A DNA stretch of 51,269 nucleotides, taken from the NCBI GenBank assembly GCA_022340885.1, contig JAJDND010000169.1, forward strand, positions 1 through 51,269. Direction: 5' to 3'. The first letter of the stretch is position 1, and every line of letters begins with the position of its first letter. The DNA comes from Desulfobacterales bacterium. GTDB taxonomy: Bacteria; Desulfobacterota; Desulfobacteria; Desulfobacterales; UBA11574. The notes beneath the pieces were generated by a model. That model saw only the letters and a list, made by a program, of their open reading frames with translations. It was not told the DNA's origin and did no database searches. The translations under genes and the position numbers were made by a program. Below are positions 35,608 to 43,879 of this stretch, piece after piece.

Positions 35608-36162
35608 TCAAACTCTGTTGATCGCCTCGAAGATGTTTCGATGCTGAACACTGATATTCAGTCCGAGCTCGTTTGCTCTGTTTCTCAAATCCTCATGAAA
35701 TTTTTGCTGATCGATTTGGGTCGGAATGTCGACCTCGTATATCATGATGTTTTTATCGGGATCGTCTCCGCCTTCGAAAACCGCCTGCATATTGGTGACA
35801 TTTGCGCCGTATTGCGCGATAACTTCGGTAATTCCGGCAACGAGACCTTTGCGATCCGGACCTTTGGTAACGATGACAAACGGTTCGCTTTCCTCAAAAG
35901 GATAATCTCCCTTGTCGTACTCGAGATATTTTACATACACATGCTGCTTAAGCGGCATCAGCGCTGTTTCCAAACGTGAACGAAGATCTGCAGCAGATTG
36001 ATCCGCCGGTATTGAAGCGATGAATATGCCCGAAAATTCCGCCTGCAAAATGGTCTGGCTAACGTTTTCGATGTTGCAGTCAGCAAGGAACAAGGCCCTT
36101 GTAATCGCGGCGATAATTCCCGGTCGATCCTGTCCGAGAACTGAAATAACTATTTTGTTCAT
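35608..36162 (-). CDS. double-ACT regulatory protein (GcvR/UPF0237-like)
   Basis: 184 residues made of two ACT domains: 3-80 (VLGQDRPGIIAAITRALF...CNIENVSQ) and 95-175 (VTKGPDRKGLVAGITEVIAQ...ANVTNMQA). ACT domains bind amino acids and dimerise. GcvR uses the same layout to control glycine cleavage genes. The UPF0210 gene follows 23 bases downstream on the same strand, so this is probably its regulatory partner. It has no DNA-binding domain. Confidence 0.9.
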   Translation of the reverse strand: MNKIVISVLGQDRPGIIAAITRALFLADCNIENVSQTILQAEFSGIFIASIPADQSAADLRSRLETALMPLKQHVYVKYLEYDKGDYPFEESEPFVIVTKGPDRKGLVAGITEVIAQYGANVTNMQAVFEGGDDPDKNIMIYEVDIPTQIDQQKFHEDLRNRANELGLNISVQHRNIFEAINRV

Positions 36163-36203
36163 TATTCATTCTCCATTTTGATACACATTCAGGCGCTGTT
36201 CTT

Positions 36204-36284
36204 CTACCCTCGCATCAATTTCGGCGAACCAGCTTCGTCATTGAATTGATCCTGCCATGGGAAACGGTGAAGAACTCCGCTCAT
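36204..36284 (-). CDS. possible 26-aa leader peptide
   Basis: A short frame, MSGVLHRFPWQDQFNDEAGS and six more residues, ends 41 bases before the ACT-domain gene. The sequence looks protein-like and stands where an upstream leader or the tail of a decayed gene would be. There is no strong ribosome binding site. The rest of the 273-base gap holds a 16-bp perfect palindrome at 36301-36316. Confidence 0.25.
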   Translation of the reverse strand: MSGVLHRFPWQDQFNDEAGSPKLMRG

Positions 36285-36435
36285 GTTTTTTGGCTTTTTG
36301 AAGCTGAATTCAGCTTGCGCTGACATGAAAACTTAAATCTTGTATATGGGGTCATCGGTATGATAAATTATTTACCGATTATGGGGTATTTGCCCAAGCA
36401 GTCTAACCGTATTTAAATCACCTAATAATAATAGA

Positions 36436-37206
36436 ATGTCAAATAGACAAAATATATCGTCTTTCATGAGAGAAAACAAGACGCTTTTTGTCATTATAGC
36501 AGTGGTCCTTTTTCTGCTCGAACTCGAAATTTTCGCCCTTGCCGCCATGAAATCCGGCCATAAGTCGTGGCTGCAAGTAATGGATGAGAAAGGCAATATC
36601 ATCTATGAGACCGACGGCAAAAATCTTAGCGAATTCAATAAATATTATTTTGAAAAAACATTCGGCCCTTTTGACCGTTATCACACCAAGCTCGTCACCA
36701 AAGATTTCCCTTTCCCATTTAGGGCCTGGTTTGCGGCAGCCGTCGGAATCCCCGTAGGCGCTTTTCTTTTGTTTGCTTTTTTCGTCCGGGCATACCAGTC
36801 TCTTTTTTCAAAGGAGGAAAAAATTCCGGATACTCAGGGTTTAAAAGATATGGAATATGAATACCGGTTTGAAAAGATTATCGCCGCAATCAGCAGATTT
36901 AACATCTTTATCATCGGATTCCTTATTTGTTTTGCGGTCTTTTTATACTGGGTAATTCCCAATCTGATCGTTTATCTCGGCCGGGCCGGTACCGAAGCCG
37001 TCACCCGATATAAATGGATCTTTTTATCCGCGGGCATCGTTCTATTAGGGCTGTTCATGTGGATCATATACCTGCGATATCTTCTAGCTAAAAAAACCAT
37101 AGACCGCCAAATGGAAATCGACAAATACCGGCTGAGGTTGGAATACGATAAGGCAGATAAGGCGCCGCCCCGTCTGACCTACGAAGAAGAAAAAGTGTCG
37201 AAATGA
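36436..37206 (+). CDS. four-helix membrane protein, unknown function
   Basis: 256 residues with four strong membrane helices: about 16-37, 93-116, 151-177 and 193-214. A basic/acidic domain lies between helices 1 and 2 (about 40-92, with aromatic residues and DRYHTK). A charged amphipathic helix ends the protein (about 215-256). The start at 36436 and another ATG at 36466 are both possible, and neither has a strong ribosome binding site. No family was recognised. It lies divergent from the ACT gene and 302 bases before the cold-shock gene, so it is probably monocistronic. Confidence 0.75.
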   Translation: MSNRQNISSFMRENKTLFVIIAVVLFLLELEIFALAAMKSGHKSWLQVMDEKGNIIYETDGKNLSEFNKYYFEKTFGPFDRYHTKLVTKDFPFPFRAWFAAAVGIPVGAFLLFAFFVRAYQSLFSKEEKIPDTQGLKDMEYEYRFEKIIAAISRFNIFIIGFLICFAVFLYWVIPNLIVYLGRAGTEAVTRYKWIFLSAGIVLLGLFMWIIYLRYLLAKKTIDRQMEIDKYRLRLEYDKADKAPPRLTYEEEKVSK

Positions 37207-37362
37207 TTTTCTTTGGCTAATTTTCCGGTTCTGCACCTATTTATTGCCGTATTTGTATATTTTGAGGTCATATCCGCGAGCTTCCGAGGATGTATTTAAA
37301 GAATTTCAGCTAAAAATTGTTAAAATAGTTATTTTTACTTGACTTTTGGCCTATCCTTTGAT

Positions 37363-37391
37363 TTGAAGATATCCGATAAATGTTGTATAAT
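37363..37391 (+). promoter_or_regulatory. sigma-70-type promoter of the cold-shock gene
   Basis: TTGAAG at 37363-37368 and a perfect TATAAT at 37386-37391 are 17 bases apart. Transcription would start near 37398, giving a 5' leader of about 110 bases, the long untranslated region expected for cold-inducible csp mRNAs. This leader is GC-rich in its middle and could fold. Confidence 0.7.
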
Positions 37392-37508
37392 AGGAGGTGT
37401 TTGGTTTCTTGCGGGTCGCTTTCGCTCTAAAGGACCTTTCCCTTTTGCCAGCGTGACGACCTGAAGCTTAGGTCCAAAAAAGAAAGGATTTAGAAGGAGG
37501 TTAGTGTT

Positions 37509-37709
37509 ATGGCAGATGGGATCGTAAAATGGTTTAGTGACAAAAAGGGATTTGGGTTCATAGAGCAGGAAGATGGAACGGACATTTTTGTCCATTACTC
37601 CTCTATCACTATGGATGGTTTCAAAACCCTTGCCGAAGGAGAGAGGGTAACGTTTGACGTAGAGCAGAGCGACCGCGGACCCGCGGCCAAAAACGTCAGA
37701 AAAGCTTAG
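37509..37709 (+). CDS. cold-shock protein (CspA family)
   Basis: 66 residues forming one OB-fold cold-shock domain. RNP1 is KGFGFIEQ ([12 protein letters not shown], about 13-24) and RNP2 is DIFVHYSSI (about 26-34). Conserved aromatic residues for single-stranded nucleic acid binding are in place. It acts as an RNA chaperone. A strong ribosome binding site (AAGGAGG) stands 9 bases before the ATG, after a leader of about 110 bases with a clear promoter. A bidirectional terminator closes the unit. It is a free-standing single gene. Confidence 0.97.
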   Translation: MADGIVKWFSDKKGFGFIEQEDGTDIFVHYSSITMDGFKTLAEGERVTFDVEQSDRGPAAKNVRKA

Positions 37710-37731
37710 TTTTTCAAATCGCACTGTAGTA

Positions 37732-37767
37732 AAGGCATCTCATTTAAAAAACAATGAGATGCCTTTT
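37732..37767 (+). terminator. intrinsic terminator, probably bidirectional
   Basis: A 13-bp stem (AAGGCATCTCATT with AATGAGATGCCTT) and an 8-base loop are followed by a T-rich run. It sits between the cold-shock gene and the convergent PocR gene, whose stop codon lies in the T-run. The complementary A-rich side allows use in both directions. Confidence 0.9.
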
Positions 37768-38276
37768 TATTTTTTATTGTATTCACTAATAATTTCAAAA
37801 AGTTCTGTCTCTACATATGCCAAGACTGATTGGGCCTTTTCACGTGGAATCCTCCCGATATCTGATGCAAGCTTTTCGATTTCCGCTTCATTGATCCCGG
37901 TCGTCATATTAATTAAAAAAGGATCGACTTCGCCTTCGTCAAGCAACATTCCGCAGGCGCCGACGGCCCCTAAAAATTCATCCTTTACAAACACCGGGAC
38001 AATGATTTTTACAAGTCCTGCATCACATTCTTCTATCAGAGAGGCGTGGGATTGCTTCGCCTGGGTCGCCAGGTTCATATGGGCGACCGCACAGATATAG
38101 CTCTGACCTTTATCGGTGGCTTTTATGGCGGGACACAGCCGGTTTGCCCAATTTTTATAATCCGTTATCCGGACCCCGTCGATACCGAAAACATTCGCGT
38201 CAAGGCCAGATCTTCGGGTAATTTCTTCTTCGAATTCTTTCCACTTTTCAAGGGATAACAGGTCTGTCAGTTCCAT
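37767..38276 (-). CDS. PocR-domain sensory protein
   Basis: 169 residues covering one PocR-type ligand-binding domain: an N-terminal helix pair (LSLEKWKEFEEEITRRSGL), a strand segment with FGIDGVRITDYKNW, and Cys residues at RLCPAIK, SYICAVAH, EECDAGL and GACGML. PocR domains sense small molecules such as propanediol-type metabolites or hydrocarbon derivatives, and conserved cysteines may bind metal. No DNA-binding or kinase domain is attached, so it is a stand-alone sensor. It is separated from the OleD gene by 133 bases. Confidence 0.85.
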   Translation of the reverse strand: MELTDLLSLEKWKEFEEEITRRSGLDANVFGIDGVRITDYKNWANRLCPAIKATDKGQSYICAVAHMNLATQAKQSHASLIEECDAGLVKIIVPVFVKDEFLGAVGACGMLLDEGEVDPFLINMTTGINEAEIEKLASDIGRIPREKAQSVLAYVETELFEIISEYNKK

Positions 38277-38394
38277 GTTGAATACGTCCCTTCCTGCTTA
38301 CTTATTTTCTCAAAAATTTGTGTTGATCCGCGTTCATCCGCGGTTGCATTTATCCGGCCCCCCCTTCCCTTTTGCCTGTTTTCTATTTTCTGAT

Positions 38395-38475
38395 ACCTGT
38401 CCTCGGTCTTTAGTCCTCCGACTTCGGACCTCTTTTCCCTGACCTCCGGCCTCTGACTTCGGACCTTTGGTCCTT
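38395..38475. repeat. purine-rich minisatellite-like tract
   Basis: On the minus strand the unit GGTCCGAAGTC(A/G)GAGG occurs twice, 35 bases apart (38415-38430 and 38450-38465), amid GGAGGTCAG-type purine-rich sequence. The tract runs into the 3' end of the oleD-like gene and encodes a charged tail (QQESGNKDQRSEVRG...). A similar tract lies at 46057-46105. Confidence 0.6.
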
Positions 38476-39507
38476 ATTTCCCGATTCCTGCTGACGCTGA
38501 AGCCACCTTTCAAGTCGAGAGAGCCCTTCTTTGATAGAAATTTCAGGTTTGTATCCCAAATCCTTTTTGGCAGCGCTGATATCGAACCAGTGAGCTGTGG
38601 AAAGTTCATTGGCCAAAAAACGCGTCATCCGGGGTTCGCCGGGAAGCTTGAATGTCCTAAAGACATATTCAAGAGCGGCGCCGATCATCCATGCCGTGTT
38701 TCGGGACATGGATCGCTGTACCGGAAAAAGCCCTGCTGCACCCAAGATATTATTGACCATATCCCACAATGGAACAGGATCGTCTTGGCTGATGAAATAC
38801 ACCCTCCCGGAGAGACGATGGTCTTGTTCCAGCTTGTCCGCAGCCTGGATATGCACATCGGCGGCATTATCGATGAAGATGGTGTCCACCAGGTTTCTCC
38901 CGTTTCCGACTCTGACCAGTCGCTTCGCATGTTCGACAATTCTTGGAACGAGGTGGTTGTCCTTTGGCCCCCATATCAAATGAGGTCTCAAAATAATGGT
39001 CTTCACCCCTTCTGCGGCAGCTCCGGTCACCATCTGTTCGGCCATGGCCTTTGTCTTCGGGTAATGAGCAAGATATTTTTCAGGATAGGGAACAGACTCG
39101 TCAACACCTTCCATATCGGTCCCGTCAAAAACAACACTGGGAGAGCTGGTATAAACAAGCCGTGAAACGTGATGCTGTTTGCAGGCGTCGATGACATTCC
39201 GGGTCCCGAGGACGTTGGTTCGGTAATATGTTTCATACTCTCCCCATATGCCGGGTTTTGCCGCAACGTGAAATACGAGATCCGCTCTACGGCATGCCTG
39301 TTCGACGGCGGCGGCATCGCCGATATCCCCCTGGATCTGTTCGACCCCCATTTCCTCGAGTTCCGGATAAAAATGCCGTGAAAAGCTGATGACATGATCG
39401 CCTCGACCCTTTAAACGTTTGACGATGGCGCCGCCCAAAAATCCACCGCCGCCGGTGACCAGCACCGATTCCGGGGATTTGGCCTTTAGGGATCCATTAT
39501 TTTTCAT
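38410..39507 (-). CDS. OleD-like NAD(P)-dependent reductase
   Basis: 365 residues of the extended SDR superfamily. The nucleotide-binding loop is VTGGGGFLGGAIVKRL (about 17-32). The catalytic YPKTKAMAEQM with Tyr and Lys is near 148-158, preceded by VYTSSPSVVFDGTD. These blocks, the LRPHLIWGPKDNHLVPRI segment and the C-terminal THWFD-type region match OleD, the ketone reductase of long-chain olefin biosynthesis, which reduces the head-to-head beta-keto acid to a beta-hydroxy acid. The last 30 residues come from a purine-rich repeat and are unlike the family. It lies 103 bases downstream of the OleC-like gene on the same strand. Confidence 0.8.
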   Translation of the reverse strand: MKNNGSLKAKSPESVLVTGGGGFLGGAIVKRLKGRGDHVISFSRHFYPELEEMGVEQIQGDIGDAAAVEQACRRADLVFHVAAKPGIWGEYETYYRTNVLGTRNVIDACKQHHVSRLVYTSSPSVVFDGTDMEGVDESVPYPEKYLAHYPKTKAMAEQMVTGAAAEGVKTIILRPHLIWGPKDNHLVPRIVEHAKRLVRVGNGRNLVDTIFIDNAADVHIQAADKLEQDHRLSGRVYFISQDDPVPLWDMVNNILGAAGLFPVQRSMSRNTAWMIGAALEYVFRTFKLPGEPRMTRFLANELSTAHWFDISAAKKDLGYKPEISIKEGLSRLERWLQRQQESGNKDQRSEVRGRRSGKRGPKSED

Positions 39508-39610
39508 TTAGCGTCTTTATTTATTGGATACGGATCATAGAGATTTATTCGATTTGGGGCAAGGCCCCAAAATGAAATACGATCTGTGTATATCTTTGGA
39601 AATCTGCGTC

Positions 39611-41287
39611 CTATTTATTTATTTTCTTCTCAGCCCACAATGCCAATTTCTCGCGAAAAATTTTCGAATTATGTCGAATGTCCACGGGAAACGACTTGTG
39701 AAACAATACAATGCTGATGTCTTTTGTCAATTCGTTCTCCCGCGCAAGCCCAAGAAGTTCATTTCTGAGGGACTTTTTGTTTATTTTGTGACGGCGCTTT
39801 TTCAGTTCAATGCAAATAACCGGCTGTTGCCGACCGGGAGGTCCGGTCCCCACAAGAGCGCTTCGAAATACCAGTGGATGATTGTTGAAAACAGCCTCAC
39901 AAGGTATCGTGAACAACGTTCTCTTTTCAGTAACCACACGATGGCTTTTCCGTCCGCAAAACCAAATACGCCCCTTTGAATCCTTCCACCCAACGTCTCC
40001 CATTCGGTGCCAGAAAGAATCCTTGTCTTTGATCTTGGCCAGCGCGTCGGCTTCAGGTCTTTCAAAGTAGTGCCGCGTGACGAGATCGCCTTTAACCGTT
40101 ATCTCACCCATTTCACCGTCTTGAGCCAAAAGATCGTCCGACCATTTCAAAATGGGATCGTCACTGATTTTAATGAGGCGGATGTCCAAGTCGTTGATGG
40201 GACGTCCGATGCACATGCCATAACCCTTTTCACTGAATCCCCGGGTTTCGGATAGGATCTCATCACTGGTAATCGATAAAACCGGCACGGCTTCGGTGGC
40301 CCCGTAAGGTGTATGTATCCGGGCGCCTTCGATCAGCATGGATGCAAATGTCTCGATAATCGACGGAGATACGGGTGCGCCGGCGGAAATAACCCGTTTC
40401 AGGGGCGGCAGTATAATGTTTCTCTTTTTGCCGTATTTGCCCACTCGATTCAGCAGTGCCGGAGAGGCAAACATGCTGGTAACCCCCTGGTTCTGAATGG
40501 CCTCGATGATCTTTTTCGGATTCGCCCGAGCCGGCTTGGTGGGATCCATGTCCGGAATGACGGCGGTGATTCCCAACGGCGGCCAAAACAACGCAAAAAG
40601 CGGAAAGGTGGACAGATCGATTTCCTCCAAGGATAGCCCCAAATGGGTTTTTATATGACGCAGCTGTGCATCGAAATTCCCGTGCGTATATAGTGCACCT
40701 TTGGCAGGACCTGTGCTTCCGGTGGTAAACAATATGGCGGCCGGATCGTCTTCGAGGGTTTTGGCCGGCGTGTAGGGTTTCCATGGCACCTGACGTACTT
40801 GATTTAGCGAAAACCCCCTCCGAAACCAGCGCCTGCCCACTGTAATCCAGACCCGGACGGTTTTGAAAAATGCGGGATAAAACGTTCGAATCAGGTGGGC
40901 CTGTGGAATTCCGATAAATGCTTCGGGACGGCCCTCTTTGAAACAACCGACCATACGGCGAATCCCCATCCCAGGGTCCACGACCACCGGGACGGCCCCG
41001 ATTTTAAACAGGGCGAAAATAATCATAAAAAATTCCAGACCCGGTTTTGCCATTAAAATGGTCCGGGTGCCTCGGGTGATCCCGGCTTCTTCCATCCCGT
41101 GGGCCAGGCAATCGGACTCTCGATCCAGCTGAAGAAATGTCAAATGAGAATACTTCACCCGGCCGGTGTTGTCCCGGCCGGCAGGGCATACAACGGCCCG
41201 TTTGTAAGGTGAAATTTGGGTCACTCTTTTCAGGTGGAACACGATATTTACAGCACGACGCTCTTTTTCTCGGATATTCGGGTTCAT
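39611..41287 (-). CDS. OleC-like AMP-forming ligase (beta-lactone synthetase)
   Basis: 558 residues of the ANL (AMP-binding) superfamily. The P-loop is LFTTGSTGPAKGALYTH (about 191-207). The adenine pocket is HTPYGATEAVP (about 323-333), and the acidic GDVGWKDSKGRIWFCGRKS hinge (about 443-461) precedes the C-terminal domain. The sequence follows OleC, which activates a beta-hydroxy acid with ATP to form a beta-lactone. The partner OleD-like gene is adjacent on the same strand, and no OleA or OleB is present. A general fatty-acid CoA ligase is the alternative. It diverges from the plus-strand glycan island (207 bases between starts). Confidence 0.8.
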   Translation of the reverse strand: MNPNIREKERRAVNIVFHLKRVTQISPYKRAVVCPAGRDNTGRVKYSHLTFLQLDRESDCLAHGMEEAGITRGTRTILMAKPGLEFFMIIFALFKIGAVPVVVDPGMGIRRMVGCFKEGRPEAFIGIPQAHLIRTFYPAFFKTVRVWITVGRRWFRRGFSLNQVRQVPWKPYTPAKTLEDDPAAILFTTGSTGPAKGALYTHGNFDAQLRHIKTHLGLSLEEIDLSTFPLFALFWPPLGITAVIPDMDPTKPARANPKKIIEAIQNQGVTSMFASPALLNRVGKYGKKRNIILPPLKRVISAGAPVSPSIIETFASMLIEGARIHTPYGATEAVPVLSITSDEILSETRGFSEKGYGMCIGRPINDLDIRLIKISDDPILKWSDDLLAQDGEMGEITVKGDLVTRHYFERPEADALAKIKDKDSFWHRMGDVGWKDSKGRIWFCGRKSHRVVTEKRTLFTIPCEAVFNNHPLVFRSALVGTGPPGRQQPVICIELKKRRHKINKKSLRNELLGLARENELTKDISIVLFHKSFPVDIRHNSKIFREKLALWAEKKINK

Positions 41288-41493
41288 TTTTCCAGTCGAT
41301 TCCAGATCCAGAGTTTTCGATTGAAGATACGAAATTCAGGTGATACGCTACAATAACTGTCAATAGTTGTAAAGATGCTTTATATGATGCTTTCCGAATC
41401 TTGCTGGGCGACCGGCGGGGTTGCTGAGGATATCCAAACATGTTTGTCGGTAAGGGTTGTGTCGAACACCCAACGCCTAATTAGCGAGCGGCC

Positions 41494-42225
41494 ATGATCA
41501 GAGAACATTATGAAAATTTCCTGGCAAAATATTACACCTGGATGTCAGGTGGATTCTCCAAGAAAATTGCGGAGAACAGGAACTTTTTTAAAGATCGTCA
41601 TATCCAACCCCGACTTTCAAAGGTGGCAGTGGATTTAGGGGCCGGCCCCGGATTTCAATCCATTCCTCTCGCTGAAATCGGTTTCAGGGTTATCGCCGTC
41701 GATTTGAGCCGGACCTTATTGACCGAGCTTGAAGAAAACGCCGGGAAACGATCCATTGAAATCATAAATGATGATCTGTTGACCTTCTCAAAACATTGTC
41801 CTGCCCCGGTTGAGTTGGTTGTTTGTATGGGTGATACCCTGACCCATTTGGCCACTCATCGGAACATCCGGCATCTATTAAAGAGGATTTACAGTGTCTT
41901 GGAAATAGGAGGCCGGGTTGTTTTAACTTTCAGAGACTTCACCGTCGAATTAAAAGGTTTGGAACGTTTCATTCCTGTTAGAAGTGATGCGAATACCATC
42001 TTCACATGCTTTCTCGAGTATGGAAAAAATCATGTAACGGTCCATGATATGGTCTACGAACGAAAAAATAACCGATGGGAGCACAGAAAAAGCGCCTACA
42101 AAAAAATTCGGGTATCTCCGAAATGGATGATAGACACTTTAAAGGATATCGGGTTTAGTGTAGCGGCGTGTGACACCCACAACGCAGGCGTATGTATCAT
42201 CGCGCAAAAAATTTTCGGGCAGTGA
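41494..42225 (+). CDS. class I SAM-dependent methyltransferase
   Basis: 243 residues. The SAM loop is VDLGAGPGFQSIPLAE (about 48-63), followed by the acidic strand end VIAVDLSRTLL. A later motif, VCMGDTLTHL (about 110-120), replaces the usual proline motif. The N-terminus MIREHYENFLAKYYTWMSGGF looks like a substrate-specificity segment. It is the first gene of the glycan island, 160 bases before the GT2 gene, so it may methylate a glycan or lipid precursor. A role is inferred from the neighbours only. Confidence 0.85.
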   Translation: MIREHYENFLAKYYTWMSGGFSKKIAENRNFFKDRHIQPRLSKVAVDLGAGPGFQSIPLAEIGFRVIAVDLSRTLLTELEENAGKRSIEIINDDLLTFSKHCPAPVELVVCMGDTLTHLATHRNIRHLLKRIYSVLEIGGRVVLTFRDFTVELKGLERFIPVRSDANTIFTCFLEYGKNHVTVHDMVYERKNNRWEHRKSAYKKIRVSPKWMIDTLKDIGFSVAACDTHNAGVCIIAQKIFGQ

Positions 42226-42385
42226 CGGCTTTTCGTATTTATATTTTATGTCTTATTAGATTTTTACATTGATTTTTCATATTCCTTAATATTAAATAAA
42301 TAAGATTCTTACCTTACCGCAAGCATCGGCGACGTCAAAAATCAATAAAACAAGATAGCCAGATACATTTCAATTTAGATCCCAG

Positions 42386-43879
42386 ATGGAAATCATTCAG
42401 TACCTTTTTCTGCTCATCTATCTTTTTGCACTTTTGTCTCTCTTTGTTTATGGCATCAACTGCTACTTGCTCATGTTGCTTTATCGTCTTAATTCGCCCA
42501 AAGCCCTTAAACGGGATGAGGAAATAAAACAAAAATTCTACCAAAACCATTCTCCTAAAGACTGGCCGCGGGTAACCATTCAACTTCCAATTTATAATGA
42601 GCTTTATGTCGTCGAACGCTTGATCGAATCCGTCTGCCGGATCGACTATCCCAGAAATTTACTTGAAATTCAGGTGCTGGACGATTCAACCGATGATACC
42701 ATCGAGATCGCTAGAGCCATCGTCGAAGAAAAGAACGTCAAGGGTTTTGATATTGTTTACATCCACCGCACCGACCGGGCCGGTTTTAAAGCCGGTGCGC
42801 TGAAAGAAGGACTTAAACGCGCCAAAGGGGAGCTAATCGGCATTTTTGATGCCGATTTCGTGCCGGGTTCCGATTTTCTCACGGAAGCCATCCCGTATTT
42901 TGTGGATCCGAATACGGGGATGATTCAAACCCGCTGGGGTCATCTGAATTGTGATTACTCAATGCTTACAAGAGCCCAGTCTATGGGGATTGACGGCCAC
43001 TTTGGCGTGGAACAAGCTTCAAGGGCCTGGAGCGGTCTGTTTATGAATTTTAACGGAACCGCGGGTATTTGGCGCAAAAAAGCCATTGAAGATGCCGGCG
43101 GCTGGCAGGCCGACACCCTGACCGAAGACCTTGATTTAAGCTACAGGGCCCAGCTAAAAGGATGGACATTGGCATTCACTTCTCAGGTGGTATGCCCCGC
43201 GGAGTTGCCCGTGACGATTAATGCGTTCAAATCCCAGCAGCATCGCTGGGCCAAAGGCTCAATTCAAACCGCCAAAAAAAATCTGGGGAAACTTTTCAAA
43301 TCCGACCTTCCCATACTGGTTAAAGTGCAGGCTTTTTTACATTTAACCCATTATCTGGTCCACCCCATGATGATTCTGGTGGTCTTAACGACAATACCGA
43401 TGCTTAACACCCGCTGGTTTTTCGACCGCCCCGCTTATCCTGTTATGATATTTACGCTGTTTTGTTTGGCAACCTTCGGTCCATCATCCATGTATATTTT
43501 TTCACAACGCATTCTTTACCGGGACTGGAAAAGTCGCATAAAATATCTGCCGTTTCTGATGTGCCTGGGCACCGGAATCGCTGTCAATAACACCAAAGCG
43601 ATTCTTGAAGCGCTCTTTGACATCAAAAGCGGTTTTATCCGCACTCCCAAATATGGCATACGGAAAAAGCAAGACAGATGGAAGGATAAACGGTATTATA
43701 TTCCTCTGAATTCCGTATCCATTATCGAATTTCTCCTGGGAATCTATTCGCTATCCGGATTTTTGATGTTTCTTTTCTTCAGCAAATATCTAATCAGCCC
43801 TTTTCTGTTTATCTATACCGCCGGATTTTTTTACGTCTTTTTTCTCTCGATAAAACATGGCTATGGCAAACTTCGATAG
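42386..43879 (+). CDS. membrane processive glycosyltransferase family 2
   Basis: 497 residues: one N-terminal membrane helix (about 3-32), a GT2 catalytic domain (about 60-300) and about four C-terminal helices. Catalytic marks are DDSTDDT (98-104), DADF (155-158), TEDLDLSYRA (about 246-255) and QQHRWAKGS (about 284-292), which together are the D,D,D,QxxRW pattern of cellulose-, hyaluronan- and ceramide-glucosyl-type transferases. It uses an NDP-sugar on a membrane-bound acceptor. It is coupled to the next gene by a 23-base overlap. Confidence 0.92.
   Translation: MEIIQYLFLLIYLFALLSLFVYGINCYLLMLLYRLNSPKALKRDEEIKQKFYQNHSPKDWPRVTIQLPIYNELYVVERLIESVCRIDYPRNLLEIQVLDDSTDDTIEIARAIVEEKNVKGFDIVYIHRTDRAGFKAGALKEGLKRAKGELIGIFDADFVPGSDFLTEAIPYFVDPNTGMIQTRWGHLNCDYSMLTRAQSMGIDGHFGVEQASRAWSGLFMNFNGTAGIWRKKAIEDAGGWQADTLTEDLDLSYRAQLKGWTLAFTSQVVCPAELPVTINAFKSQQHRWAKGSIQTAKKNLGKLFKSDLPILVKVQAFLHLTHYLVHPMMILVVLTTIPMLNTRWFFDRPAYPVMIFTLFCLATFGPSSMYIFSQRILYRDWKSRIKYLPFLMCLGTGIAVNNTKAILEALFDIKSGFIRTPKYGIRKKQDRWKDKRYYIPLNSVSIIEFLLGIYSLSGFLMFLFFSKYLISPFLFIYTAGFFYVFFLSIKHGYGKLR

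Noticed and set aside
37335-37724. 129-codon minus-strand frame over the cold-shock gene
   Set aside because: It lies antisense to a clear cold-shock gene with its promoter and has no family features.
38467-39165. 232-codon plus-strand frame opposite the OleD-like gene
   Set aside because: It is antisense to a gene with full SDR motifs, and its composition (many His, Cys, Phe) is that of a shadow frame.
39515-39610. GGGGC-CTT-GCCCC hairpin between the OleC-like and OleD-like genes
   Set aside because: The stem is only five or six base pairs and no U-run follows, so it is not supported as a terminator.
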